Source: Caballeronia humi
Lineage (GTDB): Bacteria; Pseudomonadota; Gammaproteobacteria; Burkholderiales; Burkholderiaceae
NCBI RefSeq assembly: GCF_001544475.1
Contig: NZ_FCNW02000023.1
Coordinates: 33,232 to 97,231, forward strand
Reading direction: 5' to 3'
Length of the DNA stretch: 64,000 nt
Shown: positions 52,016 through 60,713 of the stretch, in pieces
Layout of the letters: each line of letters begins with the position of its first letter
Numbering within the stretch: the first letter of the stretch is position 1
Program-made: the position numbers and the translations under genes
Notes under the pieces: generated by a model
The model's input: the letters and a program-made list of their open reading frames with translations, nothing else
Database searches by the model: none
What the model was told of the DNA's origin: nothing

Positions 52016-53395
52016 ATGGCCATACCTGTCGAAAAAGTCACGCCGTACGACGAATTCAACTTCGAGATTCCGGAGAACGAGTTTCCGAAGTCCGGCATTT
52101 CGGCCCGCGCGGCTGCCGCGCTGGTAGTCAGCGAAGAATGGACCGACGCCAATCCGATGCTCAACATGTCGTCGTTCGTGACGACCTTTGCGGAGCCGGA
52201 AGCGGTCGAGGTCGCCAAGCGCAACATGTACAAGAACTACATCGACCACGACATGTATCCGCAAGTCTTCGCAATGGAGACGCGCATGGTGAAGTGGCTG
52301 CATCAGTTGTGGAATGGCCCGAAAGGGGTCGAACCATACGGCACGGCCACGATAGGCTCGTCGGAAGCCTGCATGCTCGCCGGGCTCGCGCACAAGTGGA
52401 ACTGGCGGCAGGCGCGCGAGAAAGCGGGCAAGGACGCGACCCGGCCGAACATGGTGACGGGCGGCAACGTGCAGGTCGTATGGAAGAAGTTCCTGCGCTA
52501 TTTTGACGTTGAGCCGCGCATCGTACCGCTCAAGCCGGGCAATTATCGCCTCACCGCCGAGCGTCTCGAGCAGTACGTCGATGAGAACACGATCGCCGTG
52601 GTGGCAATTGCGGGGCAGACCTTCACGGGCGAAGATGACGACATCCAGGAAATCCACGACTGGCTCGACGCCTACGAGAAGAAAACGGGCATCTCGATTC
52701 CAATGCACATCGACGGCGCTTCCGGCGGCTTCGTGAACCCGTTTCTCTATCCTGACTACAAGTGGGATTTCCGCCTGCCGCGCGTGCAGTCGATCAACGC
52801 GTCGGGGCACAAGTTCGGGCTCACGCCACCGGGGCTCGGCTGGGTCGTATTCCGCGAGCGCAAGGTGTTCAACGAGGACCTGATCTTCTACGTGAACTAC
52901 CTCGGCGGAGAAATGCCGACAGCGACGCTTAACTTCAGCCGCAACGCCGCGCCGATCGCGGTCCAGTACTACCAGTTCTTGCGCCTTGGCTTCGACGGCT
53001 ACAAGCGCGGGATGACGCACACGCTGGCGAATGCCGTGGCCCTGCGCGACGAACTCGTGAAGAGCGGTTACTTCACGATCATGAACGAAACGCAGCGCAT
53101 ACCGGTGGTCGCCGTCACGCTCGACCCGAAGGTCAAGAAGTTCAACGAGTTCGACGTATCGAACAAGGTGCGTGAAAAGGGCTGGGTGCTCTCGGCGTAT
53201 TCGATGCCGCCCGATGCACAGGAGGTAAGGAGCCTGCGGGTGGTGGTGCGGCCGCACATCAACCACAACGTGGCCATGATCCTCGCGCGCGATATCGTCA
53301 GTGCGTGCAAGTATCTCGACGAGCACGGCGGCAGCGCGACGGCGCCTGAACTGCACGGGCACACCGACGAGAAGAGTACGGCGGCAAAGTGCTGA
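52016..53395 (+). CDS. gadB: Glutamate decarboxylase
   Basis: 459 residues, close to the family length of about 466. It converts L-glutamate to GABA and carbon dioxide, consuming a proton. PLP-binding features: TIGSSEACMLAGLA, MHIDGASGGFVNPFL (the PLP Asp), and INASGHKFGLTPPGLGWVVF with the Schiff-base Lys in GHKFG. The N-terminal region has ISARAAAALVVSEEWTDANP as in bacterial GadB. AGGAG precedes the ATG. No gadC antiporter is adjacent in the window, so export of GABA must be handled elsewhere. A hairpin at 53415 may end transcription. Confidence 0.95.
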   Translation: MAIPVEKVTPYDEFNFEIPENEFPKSGISARAAAALVVSEEWTDANPMLNMSSFVTTFAEPEAVEVAKRNMYKNYIDHDMYPQVFAMETRMVKWLHQLWNGPKGVEPYGTATIGSSEACMLAGLAHKWNWRQAREKAGKDATRPNMVTGGNVQVVWKKFLRYFDVEPRIVPLKPGNYRLTAERLEQYVDENTIAVVAIAGQTFTGEDDDIQEIHDWLDAYEKKTGISIPMHIDGASGGFVNPFLYPDYKWDFRLPRVQSINASGHKFGLTPPGLGWVVFRERKVFNEDLIFYVNYLGGEMPTATLNFSRNAAPIAVQYYQFLRLGFDGYKRGMTHTLANAVALRDELVKSGYFTIMNETQRIPVVAVTLDPKVKKFNEFDVSNKVREKGWVLSAYSMPPDAQEVRSLRVVVRPHINHNVAMILARDIVSACKYLDEHGGSATAPELHGHTDEKSTAAKC

Positions 53396-53414
53396 ACGTT
53401 GATGTGAGTGCATG

Positions 53415-53437
53415 GAGGGCGCACCGCCGTCGCCCTC
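53415..53437 (+). terminator. Terminator-like hairpin after glutamate decarboxylase
   Basis: GAGGGCG (53415-53421) pairs perfectly with CGCCCTC (53431-53437) over a nine-base loop, 20 bp after the stop codon. No T-run follows, so it may stop or protect the transcript rather than act as a classical terminator. Confidence 0.45.
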
Positions 53438-53808
53438 GTGAAGCGTCACTCCTGCGGGCCGTCAGCCAGTTCGAGATGCTGATAGCAGTCTTCGTCAGTT
53501 TAGCGTCCCTATAGCAGCGCAAAAAACCAAAACTGGACCCATGCCGAAATCACGGCGTTCGCCGAAAAGTAGGTTCGTCGACTAGCGGGCTGCGCAGCGC
53601 GCCCGAGCAGCACGGTACTGTTCGCAAACCTCTCGTGCTGCAGACCCTTCCGCCCGCGCAATGACCGGGCGCTTGCGCACCTAGCGTTTTCCCCATGCCA
53701 GCATGCCTCATGTGTCTGAGAGAAAGTCCGTCGACCTGCTGCCTCACCATGCGCAACGCGACATGGGTGCGATCGAGCGGTCGAGTTCCTTTGCGACGAA
53801 CTTGCGCT

Positions 53809-54057
53809 TCAGTCGCGTGCATTCGTGCTATTTCGTTCGTCCGCCGGCGCGTTGTTGACCGTGGCTCTCAAGCTTGCTGAGGGAGTGGTGCCTTCGTCGG
53901 AGAATTCGTGACTTAGCTGTGGAAGCCAGCCACTACCTTCGCTGGAGGCGGGCGTGGGGAATGACGCAATCGCCGCCGTCGGGGCTGGCGCCACCGCAGC
54001 GTTGACAAGAAATCCAGTCGACGTGAGGAAAATCATGGCTGATAGGACAAAGCCCAT
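53809..54057 (-). CDS. Possible small secreted protein
   Basis: 82 residues starting MGFVLSAMIFLTSTGFLVNA, a clear Sec-type signal peptide (with a likely cut near the Ala-Ala-Val), followed by an Ala/Ser/Pro-rich mature part. GGAGG is eight bases before the ATG. No domain is recognised. The gene stands alone in a stretch (53438-54389) that otherwise shows no convincing gene; other frames on both strands lack ribosome sites. It could be a periplasmic small protein, or a chance frame. Confidence 0.4.
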   Translation of the reverse strand: MGFVLSAMIFLTSTGFLVNAAVAPAPTAAIASFPTPASSEGSGWLPQLSHEFSDEGTTPSASLRATVNNAPADERNSTNARD

Positions 54058-54389
54058 GGAGTCCGCCTCCGATACTGGCGGCCCGTGGCGACGAGCGGGC
54101 CAGCAATCGTTTTCTGACTTTTAAATCTTAGACCAAATTGGCATGGAACAACGCATCCTTTCAACCTGCTGCAGGCGCTTCCTGACAGGCTCGCAACTTC
54201 ATTGACAAGCTCCTCCGGCACGACGACGCCGACGGCCCCTATGGGCGTCAGGCCAACATTCAGGCACTCGACGAGGCATTCCCACCCGCGTTGCACCGAC
54301 TCGTCGTTTTTATCTCTTGAGGGAACGCATACTCCCGCGTGCCGGGCTGGCGAGGCGCATATGCATGTCGTAGACAAACCGACAAACGA
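54058..54389. other. Non-coding stretch with an open frame of doubtful meaning
   Basis: No intact gene is seen. One plus-strand frame from a stop near 54177 reads FIDKLLRHDDADGPYGRQAN then IQALDEAFPPALHRLVVFIS with a stop near 54318. The composition is protein-like but there is no start codon. A minus-strand frame 54033-54377 is also open. Either could be a remnant. I would not annotate either as a gene. Confidence 0.3.
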
Positions 54390-56810
54390 CTATGGTTGAA
54401 TCTTCATTGTTTCGTCGAAGAGGTCTCGACTCTTGTCAACTGAGACGTCTTTCGGCGGCGACAGCTCTTTTTGCAACGTATGAACTTCCATCTGCGCAAT
54501 CGGAATTTCGATGCCTGCGGTGTCCATTTTGCATTTGAGCCTTTCGTTGAACGCACGTGTCACGCTCCACTGCTGTAGCGGCCGCGTCTTGAACTGTCCT
54601 TTGATGACCATCCAGTTCGCGTCAAAACGTTCCAGCCCCCACACTTCGACAGCCCCCAATATCTCGTTTTTAAAGTGGGAATCGGCCATCATTTCGGCGC
54701 CCACTTCGGCAATGAGGCGCCTGATCTCGTCCATGTCGACGGAAAACGGGGCCCGCACTTCGAATACCGCATAGGCGAAGTCGCGAGAAAGATTCTTCAC
54801 AATCTTGATCTGTGAAAAGGGAATGGTGTGTATCGCTCCTTGCCCGTCGCGCAAGCGGACCGTGCGGATCGTCAGGTCCGTCACCGTGCCGGCATGGCCA
54901 CCGTCGATGTCGATCCAGTCGCCGATAGAGATCGTCTCCTCGGCGATGATGAAAAGGCCGGTGATCAGATCGGTGACGAGCGACTTCGCACCGAACCCGG
55001 CTGCGAGACCGATCACGCCCGCGCCCGCAAGCAGCGGTGTCAGATTGACGCCGAGATTGGCGGCAACGACGATACCAGCGATTGCGACAACCGTGACAAA
55101 GAGCGCATTGCGGACGAGCGGCAATATCGTGCGTCCGCGTACGCCTGGATCGAGCGCCTTGGTGCGGGCACTTCTCGGGCTCAGTGCTTCGAGGATGATG
55201 GTGTCGATCAAAATCCATACAAACCAGGCGCCGAAAACAGTCGTCGCCAACGCAACGAATGTATGCTTGACGCCCGGCGTCATCGCGCCTTGTTTGAGCA
55301 GTCGCGCAACTGGGCCGCTCCACAATTCCAGTTCGAAGCGAATGTAGGTGAGCCATATCGCAAAAATCAATAGCGTGCCGCCGAAGCGCAGCAGTCGCAT
55401 CAGATGTGGCGTGCGGCGTTGGGCCCGGTTGTTCCGTACGCGCGTTAGGTGAAAGAGAAGTGCCGACAGGAACAGTGTGAGCACGAGCAATACCGCACTG
55501 ACAAGCGAAGGCTGCAACACCCCTCTCTCCGTGCCGCGCCCATCAATCATCGCAACGATCGACGCGATTGCGATCAAGAGAATGGGAATGTGCCAAAGGG
55601 ATGCAAGGATGTCGAGGGCTTCGGTTGCAAGTTTGTGACCATGCCTGTATTGATAGGCGCGGTTGCGAATTAGATGGGCGACAGGCCGGCGGTACGCGAG
55701 AGCGAAATAGACGCTCGAACAGGCAACGGTCACGTTTGCGAAAGTCGATACGAGTCCGGCCAGATTCGGTCCGAGCAGTTGCGTCACATCGGGGTTCGAA
55801 GCAGCGTCTCCGAGTGCGCCGCATGCGCCGATCACGAACAGCAGGGCGCGGGCGCGCGGGGACAGCAACTGGTTTGCGACGCGGCGGTGTGAGGTGCCGA
55901 ACATCCTGAACACGAGCGTGCAGAGGGAGGAGAAGACCGCGCCCGCGACAATCGAATAGGCCGCTACGAGCCCAAGCGTATAGCCCAGTGCATCGGACTT
56001 CGTTCCCACGAACAGCACTGCCGCGAGGAACGCGGCGATCCACGGCACCGTCTGGCGCAGTCCGAATGCCAACAGTTCGAGCGACGTCGCTGTCGGCATC
56101 GGCGAGACATGCCAGTTATAACGAGCACGGATGCGCCGCTCGCCATAGATCAACAGGGCCGTACAGGCACCCCAGCCAGACAGCGTAACGAACATTCCGA
56201 AGAGAACCTGACCGAACGATTCGTTCCGTTCTCCGGCGACGACCGTCTTCCATTCATTCGCGGCCGTGCTCAAGCGGCTCGACCAGAAGTGCAGGGGCGT
56301 ACGGCCTTCGTTGAGATTAGCCTCGACCGACTTGATGCCTGAAGCAATCGTGCCAAGCAGATCGCGCTTGGGCTGCGTGGATGCATCGGGCTCGACGCTC
56401 TGCGCGGTGTCGCGCGCCTTCTTCAACTGCGTCACAAGTGCTTTGCGCTGAGTGTCGCTATCGAGCGTGCGAATCAGGTTGTCCAATGAGCGGTCCGGAT
56501 CGGACTGACTGGCAGGCGACGGTTCGGCTGCTGCTTGCGCCGTCGATGCAGGCGGTTCTGACGCGCCTGTAGTGCCGTTGACGAGGCGCTGCAGTCCGGC
56601 GGATAGCGGTGTTACGGCCGCCAGCGTGAGGCTTGGTGTCGACAGAACCAGGCTCGAAACGGCGAACCATACGCAAGCGATCCACACGGTACGCCACGCA
56701 CCATCGTGAAAGGCGCGCATGCGTCTGTAACGACCGCGAGCAGCAGTGCAAATCCTCAAGCTGGCGAAGAGAGGAATAGCGCAGGGTTCACGTCCCATGG
56801 ATGCATTCAT
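54390..56810 (-). CDS. Large MscS-type mechanosensitive channel (YbiO-like)
   Basis: 806 residues. The order is signal-like N-terminus (the reading starts MNASMGREPCA; a start at 56720 is possible but has no ribosome site), a Gln/Ala-rich periplasmic region with DSDTQRKALVTQLKKARDTA, about ten membrane helices, then the conserved MscS core: AGVIGLAAGFGAKSLVTDLI split with TGLFIIAEETISIGDWIDID, the pore-lining Gly/Ala pattern, and the C-terminal beta/alpha domain. These channels open under osmotic down-shock to save the cell. The C-terminal tail ends ELSPPKDVSVDKSRDLFDET. It has no partner genes and its own promoter region. Confidence 0.9.
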   Translation of the reverse strand: MNASMGREPCAIPLFASLRICTAARGRYRRMRAFHDGAWRTVWIACVWFAVSSLVLSTPSLTLAAVTPLSAGLQRLVNGTTGASEPPASTAQAAAEPSPASQSDPDRSLDNLIRTLDSDTQRKALVTQLKKARDTAQSVEPDASTQPKRDLLGTIASGIKSVEANLNEGRTPLHFWSSRLSTAANEWKTVVAGERNESFGQVLFGMFVTLSGWGACTALLIYGERRIRARYNWHVSPMPTATSLELLAFGLRQTVPWIAAFLAAVLFVGTKSDALGYTLGLVAAYSIVAGAVFSSLCTLVFRMFGTSHRRVANQLLSPRARALLFVIGACGALGDAASNPDVTQLLGPNLAGLVSTFANVTVACSSVYFALAYRRPVAHLIRNRAYQYRHGHKLATEALDILASLWHIPILLIAIASIVAMIDGRGTERGVLQPSLVSAVLLVLTLFLSALLFHLTRVRNNRAQRRTPHLMRLLRFGGTLLIFAIWLTYIRFELELWSGPVARLLKQGAMTPGVKHTFVALATTVFGAWFVWILIDTIILEALSPRSARTKALDPGVRGRTILPLVRNALFVTVVAIAGIVVAANLGVNLTPLLAGAGVIGLAAGFGAKSLVTDLITGLFIIAEETISIGDWIDIDGGHAGTVTDLTIRTVRLRDGQGAIHTIPFSQIKIVKNLSRDFAYAVFEVRAPFSVDMDEIRRLIAEVGAEMMADSHFKNEILGAVEVWGLERFDANWMVIKGQFKTRPLQQWSVTRAFNERLKCKMDTAGIEIPIAQMEVHTLQKELSPPKDVSVDKSRDLFDETMKIQP

Positions 56811-57131
56811 GGCGATCCAATGAAGGAAATCCCTTCAAAATGTCATTGATGTAACGGATTACTGATACCGGATCAGAACGATATTAATACGCGGTAGATT
56901 ATTCGACGCGTCACTTGGAGGGCCGCGTCGCTGCGCTGTCAGGCGGCGCCCTTCGGCATCACATCGCCGATCGGCTTCCTTATCCCCGCGGGGTTGTCCG
57001 GCGCGACGAATTTTGCGCCTGACAGCCGTTTCTTGGGTCGCAGAAGATATCCTTTACAACTCGACTAGCGTTCGTGGTTGACCCACTACCTTCCTAGCGC
57101 CTGTCAGGCTGTGCCGTTCTCGCGCGACAGC
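56811..57131. other. Intergenic stretch with a short C-terminal-like frame
   Basis: About 320 bp between the channel and the lipoprotein. The only notable item is a minus-strand frame from a stop near 57064 to about 56938 reading KKRLSGAKFVAPDNPAGIRK then PIGDVMPKGAA, which looks like the end of a real protein but has no start codon. It is probably a remnant of unknown origin. No RNA gene or strong terminator was seen. Confidence 0.3.
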
Positions 57132-57473
57132 TTATCGCCCCATGCGACGGTCGTAGCTGCGCGAAATGCGGTCGAGCAACGTCGGATCCTGCGCGTCACG
57201 GGCGTCGAACTGCACCCGTACGCTGCCATCGGATTGCTGGCGCACGTTTGCTGTCACCGTGCTGTTGCCGAGTTGTCCAGCGATGTTGCCGCTCGCCGGG
57301 TCCTGGACAGTCAGGGTCAGTCCTTCGTCTCGCATCGCACCTGCAGCGGCGGAAAACGAGCGATCGTAGCTGGCTGGCGTCATCACCACGGTGCCGGCAG
57401 CCGGTACGGGGTAATACGCGCACGCCGATAGCACGATAAGGACGCTGCAGGCAGCGGCGTACAGAATGCGCAT
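57132..57473 (-). CDS. Small outer-membrane-type lipoprotein
   Basis: 113 residues from the ATG at 57473 (a longer reading begins at 57494 inside the upstream gene). MRILYAAACSVLIVLSACAY has a lipobox with Cys near residue 18. The mature part contains YDRSFSAAAGAMRDEGLTLT and a repeat-like glycine stretch, typical of small Gly-zipper or GNA1162-like lipoproteins, with no catalytic motif. It overlaps the DUF2950 gene's stop by one base, so they form one operon with DUF3300 upstream. Role in the envelope is inferred from the signal only. Confidence 0.75.
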   Translation of the reverse strand: MRILYAAACSVLIVLSACAYYPVPAAGTVVMTPASYDRSFSAAAGAMRDEGLTLTVQDPASGNIAGQLGNSTVTANVRQQSDGSVRVQFDARDAQDPTLLDRISRSYDRRMGR

Positions 57474-58387
57474 CAAGGTGACACCTTCGTCCACGTGGGG
57501 CCAGGGTCGAACGACGTCGTCGCTGCCGCCTTCTTCGCACCGTCAGGGCCAAGATCGCGCTCGTAGACCTGCCCGGCGTGACTGACCATGAAGCTCTTGA
57601 TGCCGGTATCCCCATAGCGAACGGGCCAGGCAATCACGCCGAAGCCGCCAAACAGCTTGCCGTGGGCGACATAGTCATATGCGCCTCCCGGCGCGTGAGA
57701 GCCTTGTGATGTCAGCAGCTTGTAGTGGTAACCGTTGTAGCCTGCCTGTCCGGTGTTGCGCGCGCCCGCAGCCATGAAGGCGGGCCCAAGTGGGCTCGGC
57801 TTGTCATCGGAGCCGGTCGGCCAGTACAGGCCGTCTCGCTTGCCAGGCGAACTCGATAGCTTTGTCGCATAGGCGAGCACACCGCTGCCGTCGTGGTCCG
57901 TCTCCGCGTATTCGCGTTGCGCGTCGTAGATCGCCAGCATCGTCTGGATGACGGCAAGCTCGTTGCGTCCAATGCGGCGCAAACGCATTTCCTCGACGCC
58001 GGCGCGCGTGTCGAAGTGCCAGCCTTGAGCCGACTTGACGAGCGGGATGGGGAACGTCCAGCCGTCGTTGCCTACCGCGATGTCGGCATGCTCGGCGCCC
58101 GTGGCTTGAATCGCGTGCGACGCGTCCCAGGCCGTCAGGAAGCGGCTCCGGATCTCGGCGCCCACAGGCGGGATCAGTTCCCGGAAGTCGTTGCCGAGCA
58201 AAGCCTTCAACGTCGGCTCGTCGTTATTGGCAACGGCATTGCCGAATGATGTCATCGCCTCTTCCGGCGACTTGAAGTCTTTTTGCGCGTATGCAGAGGA
58301 CACGCCGAAACAAAGTGTCAGCGCGACAGTAATCGAATTGCCGATGGCGATGGTTCGCGCCGCAGGAAAGAATAATCGTGCCTTCAT
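57473..58387 (-). CDS. DUF2950-family protein
   Basis: 304 residues with a Sec signal (SITVALTLCFGVSSAYAQ). The family pattern is clear: FKSPEEAMTSFGNAVANND early, YDAQREYAETDHDGSGVLAY in the middle, then GYHYKLLTSQGSHAPGGAYD and VRYGDTGIKSFMVSHAGQVY. Members are exported proteins of unknown function that sit with DUF3300, as here (12 bp spacing). A broken second copy lies at 62265. AAGGAG precedes the ATG. Confidence 0.9.
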   Translation of the reverse strand: MKARLFFPAARTIAIGNSITVALTLCFGVSSAYAQKDFKSPEEAMTSFGNAVANNDEPTLKALLGNDFRELIPPVGAEIRSRFLTAWDASHAIQATGAEHADIAVGNDGWTFPIPLVKSAQGWHFDTRAGVEEMRLRRIGRNELAVIQTMLAIYDAQREYAETDHDGSGVLAYATKLSSSPGKRDGLYWPTGSDDKPSPLGPAFMAAGARNTGQAGYNGYHYKLLTSQGSHAPGGAYDYVAHGKLFGGFGVIAWPVRYGDTGIKSFMVSHAGQVYERDLGPDGAKKAAATTSFDPGPTWTKVSP

Positions 58388-58399
58388 GCTGGTGTCTCC

Positions 58400-59698
58400 T
58401 TAGCGCCTGCGTCCGCCGCCACCTGCCCGCATCCCGCCGCCGCCCGGTCTGCTGAAGCCCGAAGCCTGAGCGCTGGAGCGGCCCCGGTTGAAGTCCTGCT
58501 GCGAGGCTCCGCCGCGGCCCACGCCCTGGAAGGCATTGTCGCGGCTGCCACTGAAGCTGTCGCGGGCGCCTCCGGGGCTGGCCCGGTCGGATACCGCCGC
58601 GCGATCGCCGATGCCGCCGGCATTCGCGCCGCCGCCGCGGTTACCCATGCCGGCATTGTTCGCGGCGCCCGCACGATCGGCCACTCCCGCGCTGTTCGCG
58701 CCGCCCGCGCGGTTGCCCGCGCCGGCTCGGTCGGCCACCGCGGCGCGATCAGACGCGCCGCCGGTACGGCCACGGAAGTCACCGCGCGAATCGGCGCCAG
58801 GGACGTTCTTCGCGAATTTCTCGCGGGACGCATTGTCGCGATACGCGACGCCCTGACGATGGCTCGCGTCGTGTTGCCATTTGCCGCCCTCGACCTTGCT
58901 TCGATCGAAGTTGCGATCGATATTGGCGGCCTTGTTTACATTGATATTAACGTCGCCGCCGCCCCAGTTGCAGTTGCTGAAGATTGCTCCCGCGGCGGCA
59001 AGGCCGATGCCCCAGGCAAATCCGGTGGCGAGCGCGGCGCCGGGATAATAGGCCGGGGAGGGCGGCCAGTAATACGGAGGATAGGCCGGATAACTCCATG
59101 CGCCATACACGACCGTCGGGTTGTAGGCAGGCACATAGATCACCTCCGGGTTCGCCGGCTCGATGCGCACGATGGTCTGTGTAGCCTGGGCGCCAGCCGG
59201 CGCGGCTTCCACGGTCACCTTCTGTTGTTCATTGGACTTCAGATTGCCCGATTCTTGAGCGCGTGCGCGCAGCCGTTGCACCGCAGCGAGCACGTCCTTT
59301 TCCTGCGCGAGGAACGCGTCGCCGAGCTTCTGAGTCCAGTCGAGTTTGTCGTTCATCGGTTCGAGTACCTGCGGAAACGCGACCAGCGATTTCACGCTGA
59401 CATCCCACGGCTGGTCCTGTACCGCCTTGACCGCCGCGTCGCCCTTGATTTTCGGATTCGCCTTGACCCAGCGCGCGGCATGCACGATTTCGAGCGGATA
59501 GGTCGAGGCCATCAGGACCTGGGACATCACCGAGTCCGGATACAGGGCGATCGGCGCCACGAGCGCCTCGATTTCCTCGGGCTTGAAGGTCGCCTGCTGC
59601 GGTTGGCCCTGAGCATGCACGCCGCTCGCCTGTGTCATCAGCGCAACGAGAAACCAAATGCAGATCGTTTGAAACAGTCGGTCGATCCACCGGGTCAT
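58400..59698 (-). CDS. DUF3300-family protein with Gly/Asn/Arg-rich C-terminus
   Basis: 432 residues from the ATG at 59698 (GGAGGAG upstream; a longer reading from 59740 is rejected). An N-terminal membrane/signal helix is followed by the DUF3300 core EALVAPIALYPDSVMSQVLM, ARWVKANPKIKGDAAVKAVQ, QPWDVSVKSLVAFPQVLEPM and PEVIYVPAYNPTVVYGAW, then a Tyr/Pro stretch (YPPYYWPPSPAYYPG) and a long low-complexity tail rich in Gly, Ala, Arg and Asn with repeats of DRA-like units. Membrane or surface role likely; exact function unknown. First gene of a three-gene operon with DUF2950 and the lipoprotein. Confidence 0.88.
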   Translation of the reverse strand: MTRWIDRLFQTICIWFLVALMTQASGVHAQGQPQQATFKPEEIEALVAPIALYPDSVMSQVLMASTYPLEIVHAARWVKANPKIKGDAAVKAVQDQPWDVSVKSLVAFPQVLEPMNDKLDWTQKLGDAFLAQEKDVLAAVQRLRARAQESGNLKSNEQQKVTVEAAPAGAQATQTIVRIEPANPEVIYVPAYNPTVVYGAWSYPAYPPYYWPPSPAYYPGAALATGFAWGIGLAAAGAIFSNCNWGGGDVNINVNKAANIDRNFDRSKVEGGKWQHDASHRQGVAYRDNASREKFAKNVPGADSRGDFRGRTGGASDRAAVADRAGAGNRAGGANSAGVADRAGAANNAGMGNRGGGANAGGIGDRAAVSDRASPGGARDSFSGSRDNAFQGVGRGGASQQDFNRGRSSAQASGFSRPGGGGMRAGGGGRRR

Positions 59699-60017
59699 GG
59701 CTGCTCCTCCCAACATACTACGAGGCCGGACTGCATCCAATTTACTTGTTGCCGTTGCGAGTTTAACGAAAACGGTTGTGCAGCTTATAGGCGCTTGTCG
59801 GGATGTTCTGTAGATTCATAATAGGTCATCATGCACGATTGGAGGTTCACATATCTCGCGTCCCGGCGGGCGAGCGATGGATCGCGCCAGGCATGGGTGG
59901 ACCGCAGCGTCGGCTCCAAGGAAAGTGTTTGGTTTTTTCGACACCCTGGTCTCCGTGGGACTGCATGTCGTCCCTCTGGAAAAGAATGCATCTCATGTAA
60001 AGGCGCTTCACGCAGTT
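59699..60017. other. Intergenic stretch
   Basis: About 320 bp between the DUF3300 gene (whose promoter must lie here) and the carbonic anhydrase stop. I see no gene: several overlapping short frames on both strands share no ribosome site or family pattern. The part near 59750-59830 is AT-richer, as expected for a promoter. Confidence 0.4.
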
Positions 60018-60695
60018 TCATCGCGCCGGTCCAGCAAGCCGCGCAATGATCCGATCAGCCGCCGCGCGGTCGATCACTTCGAATGAGCGGCTCGTGCGCT
60101 CGTAGGCATACATGTCGCCAGTCGCGATGTCGAACCACCAGCCGCTCAGTATCAACGCCCCAGCTGTGACCTGCTGGCGGACGATCGGGTAAGTCATCAG
60201 ATGCTCGATCTGTACCAGTACGTTGAGTTGTGACAACTGATCGTGCGGTTTCAGCCTGTCATCGAGCGGACCCTCGTGTTCGAGGCGAAACGCTGCGTCG
60301 TTGGCGTGCTTCAGCCATCTATCGAGGTTCGGCGTTTGCAGCTTGGCTTTGCGTGTGGACACGGCTTTCATCGCGCCGCACTCCGAATGCCCGCACACGA
60401 CGATATTCGCGACCTTCAACACCAGCACTGCGTACTCGATCGCGCTTGCCTCTGAAACGTCACCGGTAGAAACCCCCTCTGCGGTCGCTGGCGGTATCAG
60501 GTTGCCCACGTTGCGCATCGTGAAGAGATCACCTGGATGGGTCGACACGAGCAGGTCGGGCACAACGCGACTATCCGAGCACGTGATGAAGAGCGCATCA
60601 GGTGTCTGCGCGAGCGCCAGTCTGCTGAACTGCTTCGCATAGTGCGGCAGCATTTTCTCGCGAAATTCGACGATGCCCTCTATAAGCTTGCGCAT
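60018..60695 (-). CDS. Beta-class carbonic anhydrase
   Basis: 225 residues. Zinc ligands and active-site pair are all visible: ITCSDSRVVPDLL (Cys-x-Asp-x-Arg), GHSECGAMKAV (His-x2-Cys), with MRNVGNLIPP between. The enzyme interconverts carbon dioxide and bicarbonate. It lies 18 bp downstream of the DUF2254 gene on the same strand, so the two form an operon. The family is soluble or periplasmic; no signal peptide is seen here. Confidence 0.94.
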   Translation of the reverse strand: MRKLIEGIVEFREKMLPHYAKQFSRLALAQTPDALFITCSDSRVVPDLLVSTHPGDLFTMRNVGNLIPPATAEGVSTGDVSEASAIEYAVLVLKVANIVVCGHSECGAMKAVSTRKAKLQTPNLDRWLKHANDAAFRLEHEGPLDDRLKPHDQLSQLNVLVQIEHLMTYPIVRQQVTAGALILSGWWFDIATGDMYAYERTSRSFEVIDRAAADRIIARLAGPAR

Positions 60696-60713
60696 GGTTC
60701 GCCTCTGGAAGGG

